Shown: piece after piece, positions 55,298 to 64,000 of the stretch
Layout of the letters: each line of letters opens with the position of its first letter
How positions within the stretch are numbered: the first letter of the stretch is position 1
From: Fragum whitleyi
Lineage: Eukaryota; Mollusca; Bivalvia; Cardiida; Cardiidae
Assembly: GCA_948146395.1 (NCBI GenBank)
Contig: OX411543.1
Span: 31,081,058-31,145,057, forward strand
Reading direction: 5' to 3'
Length of the DNA stretch: 64,000 nt
Translations under genes and position numbers: made by a program
Notes under the pieces: generated by a model
Database searches by the model: none
What the model was told of the DNA's origin: nothing
What the model saw: the letters and a program-made list of their open reading frames with translations, nothing else

Positions 55298-55391
55298 TAA
55301 TCGTCGACTATAGTCCGCGCAAGCCACATAGTCTGACCAGGTTAGATATTTGTCGCACTTTGCAGATGGCCCCTTTTCGGCTAACGGGTCA
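55298..55391. mobile_element. MITE family M, right-half fragment (SLC5 intron 2)
   Basis: GTCCGCGCAAGCCACATAGT, CTGACCAGG and GATGGCCCCTTTTCGGCTAA, CGGGTCACA. Lies 100 bp after the full copy. Confidence 0.5.
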
Positions 55392-55425
55392 CAAATTTAT
55401 TTCTAACAGAGACCCGTGTAAATTT

Positions 55426-55463
55426 GAATTTGAATTTGAATTGAATTTGAATTTGAATTTGAC
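55426..55463. repeat. AATTTG microsatellite (SLC5 intron 2)
   Basis: Six to seven copies of the hexamer AATTTG, one shortened by a base. Confidence 0.7.
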
Positions 55464-55657
55464 TGTAAGGTCTTTTATAAATTCTATAAATTATACGAAT
55501 TAAGAAAAAAAATCTTGTCTATGATAGCTCTACGAGCTTATTATATTTTTATCATTGATTGTTATTAAACATACAAGAACACGTTTGATCCATATTTTAT
55601 TTTGAAAAGAATAAATGGTTTAGTAAAAATTAATCACTTTGTCTTTATATATATCAG

Positions 55658-55709
55658 ATATTATACATGGCAGTAGTGCTGTATGCACCATCGCTGGCAT
55701 TAAACCAAG
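55658..55709 (+). CDS. SLC5 transporter exon 3
   Basis: The acceptor TATATATCAG and donor CAAG|GTAAGT bound a 52-bp exon encoding ILYMAVVLYAPSLALNQ plus one base. The VLYAPSLALNQ segment and the following VTG match the family (YAPALALNQVTG-type motif). Confidence 0.9.
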
Positions 55710-57084
55710 GTAAGTTTCGAATTATTTATATCGTTATTCTGTGAGAGATAAATATATAATTTGATGATTTCATGGAGGTCTGATCTAAAAACCTTATTAC
55801 ACTGTATGAATTTGCGAAGTGAATAAGTTTCATACACTTAGTTTCATGGCATCAAATCCTCTTTTTTAAGTTGGAATGCGGAGCAATTCCAACTTAGATT
55901 TAACAAAACCGCAAAATGAACACAAGATAATTCCATTTCGGGTTTTCTGATAACACATATCACGTGAACAGGATGTGAATACACTTCGGCCTATTTTGTA
56001 TATTTCAACTTGACATAGACTTGCAGTTTATTTCACCAAGAAGTAATAATGTTGAACAATTACACAACTATCACTTCATGTAAAATATTACGAGCTAATT
56101 TATGTTTTAAACGATATAAATTGAAACTTGCGTACGAATTTACTAGTATCACATATTTGCATTACTATATTTGGAAATCATGTGATAAGTCAAGTCCAAT
56201 AAAGTCAGCTATTGACAATAGCGCTGGCCAATCACGTGATCTGCTTATTTGGTAATGTCGCGACCTGTTTTTCGTAGAATTGTGGAAATAGCATAAGCCA
56301 ATCACGTGATCTGCTTATATGGTAATGTCGCGAGCGGCTTTTCGTAGAATTATGTTGTAGCTTCTTTTAGAGGTCTAGTTTCTCTTTCTGAACGAACTTC
56401 TTACACACTTTTACAAAATAGTTCAAATGTTTTTGTATCTAAGTAAAGCATCATTAGAAACGCGCAACACCTGCAGATTATTTATCTGTATTAAAATCCG
56501 ATCCTGCAAATATTCTCTTTCTAATTCTTCTCTAAAACAAAAACAAAAGAAACGGAACCCCATTTTAAAATCACGCGATAATTTCTCTGGTGGTGGACGC
56601 AGCAAGGATCGACGAAGGTATAGATCCACAAGTTTAAGTGAGTGATAAAAGGTCAATTTTGTCTCCACCTGTATAGACAAAATCTACGTTTGATCACTCA
56701 CCCTAAATTGCGGGTCTATAGGCAAATATTTATCTTCTCTTTCTGCTTTTGTCCATTTTCTTTAAAATTGCTTAGACATAAATTCACTTGTGCAAATATA
56801 CGCATGTGCGTAATCCTTCAATTATCATTGAAGATAATGACAGGTTTACTACAGCCTTGTTTTTTTTATCAAATATCTGAACGAGTTTACCAACCCCACG
56901 TGTTTTGTCTTCAGGGGCCTCTTTTAAGAAAGGTCCTACGACCGAAATATGATCGTATCACAATCGTACGATTAAAATTGGCTTTCAAGAAACATTTTTG
57001 GCTTTCAAGAAACATGTCGTATTGTTGAATTTACTCATAAATTTGCAACACCAAGAGGCTAGTCGTGAATTTTGCGATTTTGAC

Positions 57085-57790
57085 TGTGCAAGCATACGTA
57101 CGCATGTACGCCCACTTTTCTTGTAAAGCACAACTCCTCCAAAGTTCCTTGTTGGATTTGGATGAAACTTTAACAGAATGTTCCTAGTCACCTCTGACCT
57201 TGCGCATTAAATCACGGTTTGGTGAATTTCAGCCGCGTCTTGAAAAAAAATGGCCTTCATGTAAAAAAATCTTGTGAACACAACTCCTCCTCCATTTATG
57301 GACCGATTTTGATGATACTTTCACAAAACATTCCTAGTCACCTGACCTATCGCATATTCTAACACAGTTTGGTGAATTTTAGCCGTGCCATGGAAAAGGG
57401 GGGGGGGGCTTCTTGAAAAAAAATATGTGAACGCAATTCCTCCTCCATTTATGGAATGATTTGGATGAAACTTTCACAAAATGTTCCTTGTCACCTGACT
57501 TTGCCTATATAGTCGCGGTTTGGTGGATTACAATTACTTCATGGAAAAAGGGACCTTCTTGTAAAATGCTTGTGAACGCAACTCTTTCTTTATTTATGGA
57601 CTTATTTTAAAGATTTTTTTACGAAATGTACATTGTTACCTGAATTTTTGCATGTTGTTGCAGTAAAGTGAATCTCAGTCGCGTCATGGGAAAAGGGGCC
57701 TTCATGTCAAAATTCTTTTGAATACAACTCTTCCTTTATGGAAAAAATGTCCGTATTGTGAATTTTCTTATAATACAATTGTACTTTTTA
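57085..57790 (+). repeat. Family F tandem array
   Basis: Four to five units of about 140 bp with CTTGTGAACACAACTCCTCC, CCATTTATGGA, GATGATACTTTCACAAAA and TTCCTAGTCACCTGACC. It starts after ACGTACGCATGTACGCCC. One isolated unit of the same kind is at about 9800-9900. It lies inside the left copy of the 55.87-58.27 kb repeat. Confidence 0.6.
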
Positions 57791-57814
57791 CAAGATGAAA
57801 GTTAACAGCTCTTT

Positions 57815-57905
57815 TATCCCCCGCCGTTTTAGGCGAGGGGATAAAGAAATGGTCTCCGTCCGTCATTCCGTCGTTCCATGACACCAGGTCCCACTGGAAT
57901 GCCTA
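57815..57905 (+). mobile_element. Family Q head, truncated
   Basis: The palindrome TTATCCCCCGCCGTTTTAGG continuing CGAGGGGATAA is followed by CTCCGTCCGTCATTCCGTC. This is the usual head design, but no body or 3' end follows. Confidence 0.45.
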
Positions 57906-58718
57906 CAATACCCATGAACAATTATGCTCTTTTCTCCTCGATTCGCGCATGGTAATCATATTATCTGCGTGTACATTGATTTAAAGTAACTACGAATATA
58001 TTTTCTTGGTTTTTCTAATACATAATTATTTTCTCTCATTTCTTCTTTTTTATTGTTTTTCTTTTATCAGATGCAGGCATGTATAGCGATTCAGGGAATT
58101 AAGCGTATCTCGTTGTTGAAATACATTGGTTAATATACTCCCGTCAAAAGACGAGACGTATTATGTGATCACCTCGGCGGTGGGCGGGAGGCGTCAGCTT
58201 CGTTAGTGGCTTGATGTTACCGTCTCTTGAACGCATTCCAACTTATCAGTACTTTCAGTACTTTGATTTTATATCTTGTAATTTACATCTACCTTGAGCA
58301 GAAGCTTACAAAATGTCTGCATACTCAAAATTGTTTTCTTTGAGAAATAAAAACCAATTTTCAGCCAATCATTATTCACGAAAAATTGACAGAATCATCT
58401 AAAATTAAATCATTGTCAATTAATTAGATTACACACCAATATCCGATCATGAATCTTGATGCTAAATCTTGATGCTTAAACCAAAGCCGTTTTGTTCACA
58501 AAATAATTTCAATCTCGTTGTTGCAATTTTATGCATGGTTCTTTTTTTTATCGCAATACCTAGCATTGTAATCTCAAACATTTTATAAGCTTAACTTTGT
58601 TCCAATAGTAATTGATGTTATGTCAATTATTTTAACAAAAGGAACCACACAATAATAGTTTTTGCAACTGCCCAATACTTTATTTGGTCGTTTTTACACA
58701 TTTTGAAAATGTTTTCAG

Positions 58719-58786
58719 TAACTGGACTATCACTTTGGGGTTCCATATTGAGTGTGGGTATCGTGGTCACGTTCTACACGTCGATG
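58719..58786 (+). CDS. SLC5 transporter exon 4
   Basis: The acceptor GTTTTCAG and donor ATG|GTAAGA bound it. Two bases complete Val, then TGLSLWGSILSVGIVVTFYT plus SM. This is a membrane helix followed by the start of the conserved GGL(R/K)AV loop carried on the next exon. The exon lies between two inverted copies of one repeat (about 55.87-58.27 and 60.65-62.05 kb). Confidence 0.9.
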
Positions 58787-59206
58787 GTAAGATGATAAAG
58801 TTAATATTTTATTTTAAAAAAAAGTGTCTGTTCAAAATTTAGTATAGCGCCGTGTATTGACCAAATCTGACCCCTGTTTTTTTATGGATAAAAATCAGAT
58901 TAATCCTACTCGGCTTTGCACGGGCTTCAATAGGAATGAATAACAATCGGTATTGAATGTAATATGTATTTTGTGAATGAAAAAAAAATATGTCTAATTG
59001 TTATTTAAGCACTTTTTCCACAAAGGTCAAATTTGTGTCAAATAAACCAAGGTATATATAAGCATTATTTTCATAGAGTTGAAATTCGGGTCAAATAAAC
59101 CAAGGTATAAAGAACAACAAGCACAAAAAGACGTAAGGTTTTTCTGGTAGTTGATGGATTGCGGGCCCCTCCTCTTGACACCCTCCATGACACACCCCTC
59201 ATATCA

Positions 59207-59459
59207 TGTGACCCGTCACGCGAAATGGACCATCTAGGTAGTGCGTTAAGTGTCGATCCCTGTCAGATTGCGCGGATCGCGCAGTCTGACTAGGGTCGAA
59301 ACTTCTCGCACTTTGCTTATTTTCTGAATCTAGAATGATCAATCATCTACATTCCTGTGAAAGAATTTTGAAATGCGACCTCTGGTTGACCTATACTGAA
59401 ACTAATCTCTTTTTCGAATATTTATTTTATAGAACTCCCTTTTCGCGCGAATAGCCACA
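59207..59459. mobile_element. MITE family M, copy 4 (SLC5 intron 4)
   Basis: TGTGACCCGTCACGCGAAAT at the left; degraded right end CCTTTTCGCGCGAATAGCCA. The core hairpin CAGATTGCGCGGATCGCGCA and GCGACCTCTGGTTGACC are intact. Confidence 0.7.
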
Positions 59460-59777
59460 TACTGGAACGCTATTTATTTGCAAATTTACAAACAGTTTTC
59501 GACATGATACAAAGTGCTATTCGTCAGAGGGAGTCGTTCACAATTTTGAAAAATTGTTTTATAGTTATACTGAAACATGTCTTCCCACATAATTTACCAG
59601 TTTTCGATAGCCTTTAATATTTTTCGTATACATATGTAGAACCACGTTTGAAAGACAATGGTTCAGGTGTCGGAACCCTACGATTGTGATCATTTATTTT
59701 CAAATAATGTTTACAGGACAGAATCGTTGTTTTTTCGGAAAATAGCCTCTAATAAAAATTCATGTCTCTTTCATTAG

Positions 59778-59932
59778 GGTGGATTAAGAGCCGTGTTGTG
59801 GACGGATACATTTCAAACATGTGTCGTCATTTCCGGATTGATAGCGATTATTGTGATTGGCTCAAATCATCTAGGGGGTGTTTCAAAAGTTTGGGAAATA
59901 GCTGAAGCTGGTGGCAGGATCAATTTTTGGAA
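59778..59932 (+). CDS. SLC5 transporter exon 5
   Basis: The acceptor TTTCATTAG and donor GGAA|GTAAGT bound a 155-bp exon. It encodes GGLRAVLWTDTFQTCVVISG, LIAIIVIGSNHLGGVSKVW and EIAEAGGRINFW. GGLRAVLWTDTFQ is the most recognisable SLC5 signature. The following hydrophobic stretch is a membrane helix, and EAGGRINFW leads to the extracellular loop. Confidence 0.94.
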
Positions 59933-60426
59933 GTAAGTCAGTTTCCCTCAAGGTTCATGTAAAGTGTTTGAGACCCAATTTTTAGGGCATTTCATTTGCC
60001 AAGAATAAGTAGTATGTCCAGTTATATTATATATCAAAATGAAGCCATTTATGAGCACAATCAGTTACGCAACATAAGACTGCCATAGCTACAGCGGTAT
60101 TTTGGAAAAGTCATTTTGTACAGAACAAGCAACTTCATGACTGTTGGATAAAATTGGCTCATATCTTAATAAAGTACAGTCTAAAGTTCTACCCAGGTAG
60201 CCAGGTACAACCGTTGGTATAAAACTCGAGCCCAAAAGGTAGTTATGCAAACATTTTATTTTGACTTATTTTAAAAACAAATATGTCATATATGTCATTC
60301 TAATTTTGTAAACGTTTATAGACCCGCAAGAAATAGTGAGGTTCGAGAAACCGTTATTTCCTATCATTTTCAATATAAAATTGATCTTTGATCACTCACT
60401 TGAAATTGCAGGTCTATAGATCTTTG

Positions 60427-60644
60427 TAAGGTATGGTGTGTTATCACAACATATTTTTTTTATAGGCATTGATAGTTTATATGTATGTAAGGTTGTTAAG
60501 CAATAAATCAATTTCAATTTCACAAAATAGTAATTATGTAGCAATTTATTATAGATCATTGAATTAAGAAAAATAATAATTTGAAATAAATCGCTGAAAA
60601 TATTTCACAATATTACGGTGTGATGTTGCACCATACCTAACATC
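60427..60644. mobile_element. MITE family Y (SLC5 intron 5)
   Basis: AAGGTATGGTGTGTTATCAC at the left and TGATGTTGCACCATACCTAA at the right; about 218 bp, AT-rich core. A further TTAAAGGTATGGTGGCAAGG tip is at 61369. Confidence 0.5.
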
Positions 60645-60654
60645 TATTTTAATC

Positions 60655-62055
60655 AAAGTACTGAAAGTACTGATAAGTTGGAATGCGTTCGAGAGACGGT
60701 GACCTCAAACTTCGCAGGGAAGTCTTTTATTTAATGAGTTGGAATCTCAAGATAATTTTTGGACGAAGTTCAATTGTGATTTCGACCTTTGTGACTCCAA
60801 AATTGGGCACTCTCTTGGGTCATTGACAACATTTGTGTTAAGTTTTATGATTTGGGTCAATTGGTTGTTCAGTTAGATTGGAAACTGTTGACTGTTAAAT
60901 TTACTAATGGCCGTGACATGTATGGTCCGGAACAATAGGGCATTTCTTTGGGTCATGGGCATTATTTGTGTAAAGTATCGTTTTTGCAGGTCAATTTCTT
61001 CTCCGTTTATCTAGCGGAAAGCCAAATGTCAATGGACTGAGAGACAGACTTGATGAAATCAATATATGCTTCTCTACTTCCGAGTTGGAGGTGCAGTTAA
61101 TAACATCGTGAAATTGTAAAGGTGAACGATTTTTGAATGATTTAGGCATGATGTTGAATAAGTGAGCGGTGCGAGTTTTGAGTGAAATTTAAGGGAAGGA
61201 ATCCAATTTTCGCTTATTTTGTTCAGGATGAACAGTGCTTTTAAACGTGTTGATGATTAAGAATGTGAAGAAAACAAGTTGAACTAGTTGGTTTGGTTCA
61301 AATGGCAAATTGTCTTGGTGATTAATAAAATTGGGCAAAGATATTCATAATTCAATTAAAGGTATGGTGGCAAGGTTATGACAGAAAAAAAAAACGACAA
61401 TATGTAGCAAAAATATTTATTAACTTTAAAAATGTATCATCACTTTAAGAAAAGATTTTTATTTCGTAGCTTAGACAGAAATTACAATATAACACCTTGT
61501 CAAAAGTTAAATGTGTAATAAGGTCGTTCAAAAAGAGAAACTATACCTTTAAAAGAAGCTATAACATCATTCTACGAAAAACAGGTCGCGACCATGCCAA
61601 ATAAGGAGATCACGTGATTGGTCTGTGCTATTGTCACAATACTGAGAAAACAGATCACGACAGTACCAAATAAACAGATCACGTGATTGGCTAGTGCTAT
61701 TATCAAATGCTGACCTTATTGGACTTGACTTATCACATGATTTCCAAATATAGTAATGTAAACATGTGATACTAATATAACCGTACGCAACTTTCAATAA
61801 ATATCGTTTAAAACATAAATTAGCGTGTTAATAATATACGTGAATTGATAGTTGTGTAATTGTATAGCATTATTACTTTTTGATGAAATAAACTGTATGT
61901 CTCTGTCAAGTTGAGATATACAAAATAGGCCGAAGTGTATTCACATCCTGTTCACGTGATATGTGTTCTCAAAAAACCCGAAATGAAATTATCTTGTGTT
62001 CATTTTGCGGTTTTGTTAAATCTAAGTTGGAATTGCTCCGCATTCCAACTTAAAA
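60655..62055 (-). mobile_element. Family P element, right inverted copy
   Basis: Reading leftwards it begins TTTAAGTTGGAATGCGGAGC at 62053 and ends at about 60655 in GCATTCCAACTTATCAGTAC. It matches the left copy at both ends over about 500 and 60 bp but has a different, shorter centre (two GGGTCATTGACAACATTTG-type units). It lies between SLC5 exons 5 and 6. Confidence 0.6.
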
Positions 62056-62507
62056 ACAGACCAAACCGGTTTGACATGTATTTTGACAAAATGAGAGTAT
62101 TTATTGTTTCAAAAGTCTGAGCCTTTTTAGTCTGCGTTTTATATCTAAGGATGTTGTAGTACCTAGTAGGAACATTTTCTACATTCAGATCAAAAGGTAA
62201 ATTTTATCCAGCCGTAATGAAGTTGTTGGTTTGAACAAAAATATCACCTTTCCATAATGGTTTTGCTATTCTGTTATGAGATGGTGTTTCTAATGTTGTG
62301 CAACTGCCTATTCCCATCCACAGCTTCAATTTGATGCATTGTTTAGCTAGGATAACTGGTTTCTTTTTTTACATTTACCAATGTCTTCAGGGGCGTGGCC
62401 TTCCTAAAATTAAAGCGTATGTATAAGCAAGAAGATACCGAAGGCTATATATCGGAGTGTAAGAGGGTGTAACTTAGCTTCTTTAATGTTTCGGTAGTTT
62501 ATCGAGA

Positions 62508-62893
62508 ACTAACGGTAGATTATCACTTGATATTTTCACCACAAAAGCAGTGAAATTATCAAAAACTTACACCCTGCTTTTGTGAATTTCATCATTATCT
62601 AACGTCATCTATGCGGGGCGAAAGAAGTGACGTCACAATGGACGGTGCACAATCACGTGCAAAATGACGCGCAAAATTTGTCCTAGAAATTTCACATTTT
62701 CTCTCATTTTTATTTCATTATTTCATAAAGAAATAGAATAATCGTTTGTTTTCCGAGTAAGATCGATTTCATTTCGTGAACAACAAGAGCTATATTTTCA
62801 CTCATGGCTCTGCCACTCGTGAAAATATCGCCTTTGATGTTCACTCAATGAAATATAAATCGAGCTTACACTGAAACAAACGATTATCCTTTA
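62508..62893 (+). repeat. Family O repeat, copy 2 (SLC5 intron 5)
   Basis: Same segment order as copy 1: GGTAGATTATCACTTGATAT, GCAGTGAAATTATCAAAAAC, GAGTAAGATCGATTTCATTT, GTGAACAACAAGAGCTATAT, CTGAAACAAACGATTATCC. Ends are not sharply defined. Confidence 0.6.
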
Positions 62894-62902
62894 TTTCTTT
62901 AA

Positions 62903-62973
62903 CGTAGCCCCCTCTTTGATTAGCTGATTGAGCGTCTCTCTAAATCAGCTAAACAGAGTGAGGGCTACGTCAT
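62903..62973. repeat. Fold-back hairpin (SLC5 intron 5)
   Basis: ACGTAGCCCCCTCTTTGATT, AGCTGATT pair with AAATCAGCT, AGAGTGAGGGCTACGT. Confidence 0.55.
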
Positions 62974-63009
62974 CACAGTTTACAGTTATTTCATGGTGTT
63001 TTGTTTAAA

Positions 63010-63120
63010 AGTGAGAACCATTGTCCCTTGGTGGAGGGGTTGACATTCTGAACTGTTGCCCAAAAAGGGAAATAGTTCATAGTGTCGTCTCCTCCACCGA
63101 GGGCAATAGTTTTTCACTGT
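63010..63120. repeat. Fold-back hairpin (SLC5 intron 5)
   Basis: AGTGAGAACCATTGTCCCTT, GGTGGAGG pair with CCTCCACCGAGGGCAATAGT, TTTTCACT. Confidence 0.55.
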
Positions 63121-63751
63121 TACACAAATATCTATGCAATTACCGTTTTATTTCCTGATCATTATTGTGTGAATTTGTTTTCATCATAAAAAGATATTTC
63201 AAACAGAGACGTACAGAGAAGAAACATCAATTTTTGGATGGAATTCTAAGAGCGCGTCACTCCACACGTTTAGGCAATTACACGTCATTTTTGCAAGCGA
63301 ACAACAGTTCCGTGCTTACTGCGCACGGATGAAACAGTTCTTACTGTTGACCGATCACGTGACGGATATTGTAATAAACAATGAAACAGCCCTAAATGGT
63401 TCACTACTACAACCAGAACTTGTGTTTTTACTCAGAAAATTTCCTTTTCCCCCAATCAAAACTCACTAGTTCAACTCTTATGGGCCAACATGTTCATGGA
63501 TTCCCGTACCCATCTTAGGGTTTTGCTCTCTATCACAATCTGTAGTCAACAGCGTTAAAAATCACGTACCGCTTGCTTCGCTTATGGTCATTGCAAATTA
63601 TTATGCACGAAAATTGATGGAATCATACGCAAATTGGTGCTGTTTTTATAAACAGTGGGTTCAAGACTTTCATTATAAGGCATCATTATAATTTTTGTAT
63701 ATAAAGAAGGATTAATCAATGTCCACCAGATATTTTTTTTATATTTTAAAG

Positions 63752-63910
63752 ATCAGTTTTATGTACCAGTTTCAGCCTTGATCCATTCATTCGATGCACA
63801 TTTTGGGGCCTGACAGTGGGTAGTTTTATCGGCCAGTTGACCATATATGGGGCCAACCAGACGATGCTACAGCGATATATGAGTATTAAAGATGTCAAGA
63901 AATCGCAACT
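63752..63910 (+). CDS. SLC5 transporter exon 6
   Basis: The exon runs from the acceptor ATATTTTAAAG to the donor CT|GTAAGT. One base completes Lys, then SVLCTSFSLDPFIRCTFWGL, TVGSFIGQLTIYGANQTM and LQRYMSIKDVKKSQ. DPxxRxTFW, IYGxNQ and QRY are conserved SLC5 positions. The acceptor pyrimidine tract is T/A-rich and the exon carries two bases on to the next exon outside the window. Confidence 0.92.
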
Positions 63911-64000
63911 GTAAGTATTTCTTAAACGAGATAACTTCATTAGAAAACATTTCGCAGGATTCAATAAATGACATATTTTGCACGCTGATTTGGTTAAAAG

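Larger units (their letters stand above)
55866..58280 (+). mobile_element. Family P element, left copy
   Basis: It starts TTTTAAGTTGGAATGCGGAG with hairpin partner CAATTCCAACTT and ends GAACGCATTCCAACTTATCA. AAGTTGGAATGCG is found inverted at both ends. The first 500 bp (CGGGTTTTCTGATAACACAT, TTCACCAAGAAGTAATAATG, GCCAATCACGTGATCTGCTT) recur inverted at 61.55-62.05 kb. It contains the family F array and a Q head, probably nested. It lies between SLC5 exons 3 and 4. Confidence 0.6.
52784..63910 (+). other. SLC5-family Na+/solute symporter gene, 5' part (gene-level span)
   Basis: Six coding exons are visible: 52810-53151, 54748-54813, 55658-55709, 58719-58786, 59778-59932 and 63752-63910. They splice in frame with GT/AG borders to about 280 residues, roughly the first half of an SLC5 protein (usually near 600 residues). 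The family has a LeuT-like fold in the plasma membrane and couples solute uptake to the sodium gradient. Motifs such as LMGGREMAAFPVAMSLIASY, YLELRFNRTTR, YAPSLALNQVTG, GGLRAVLWTDTFQ and the TFWG...IYGANQTMLQRY segment match the SLC5A5/6/8/12 branch (iodide, multivitamin, monocarboxylate carriers). The substrate cannot be told from half a protein. The rest lies to the right of the window. Confidence 0.92.

Noticed and set aside
56642..57028. 128-codon plus-strand frame
   Set aside because: Lies in the family P repeat; no splice context or domain, and not preserved in the second copy.
55866..62055. One 6.2-kb transposon carrying SLC5 exons between long terminal inverted repeats
   Set aside because: Each copy has its own matching second end (near 58.27 and 60.65 kb), so two independent insertions in opposite orientation explain the data better.

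Overview
This is eukaryotic, AT-rich, intron- and repeat-dense DNA. The interrupted genes with GT/AG introns, the tRNA-derived SINEs and the many tandem-bodied elements that begin with a palindrome and end in a hairpin plus TCTTGTT point to a bivalve mollusc, probably a clam-like heterodont. That assignment is inference from repeat style and gene families; the window has no marker that names a species. All three recognisable protein genes are on the + strand and all are incomplete or spread over many exons.

Region 1 (1-13.7 kb) is the 3' half of a far-upstream-element-binding / KH-type splicing regulatory protein gene (FUBP/KHSRP). Five coding exons (3644-3810, 8366-8529, 9478-9599, 11923-12075, 13135-13298) encode the end of the last KH domain, a Gly/Pro-rich linker, a Gln-rich stretch and two tyrosine-rich YM motifs before the stop. 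Its introns carry a 2.7-kb element with a 145-bp tandem array, further elements of the same build, SINEs and MITEs. The intron between the first two visible exons also holds three tandem copies of a small structured RNA with every hallmark of an H/ACA snoRNA (5756-5887, 6654-6787, 6965-7104). Its two guide pockets fit adjacent sites in the conserved LSU rRNA stretch around UCUACUAUCUAGCGAA. This is the strongest new observation here.

Region 2 (13.7-34.1 kb) is intergenic or long 3'UTR/upstream-intron sequence. It is AT-rich with palindromic MITEs (one nested inside another), SINEs, a 1.2-kb hAT-like element with a 6-bp target duplication, several long fold-back hairpins, and a block of tandem-bodied elements from 28.3 to 34 kb.

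Region 3 (34.16-36.19 kb) is the 3' end of a gene for a DEDDh-type 3'-5' exonuclease. Two exons are visible, all five catalytic residues are present, and a transposable element begins 41 bp after the stop codon. Region 4 (36.2-52.8 kb) is dominated by tandem-bodied elements, including a two-headed one at 39.77-40.44 kb, followed by sparser sequence with MITEs.

Region 5 (52.8-64 kb) is the 5' half of an SLC5-family sodium/solute symporter gene, most like the monocarboxylate/multivitamin transporter branch. Six coding exons are visible and the gene runs off the right edge. Two inverted copies of one repeat flank its exons 4 and 5. The three genes have no evident functional link; they are simply neighbours. 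Mobile-element content explains most of the non-coding sequence.
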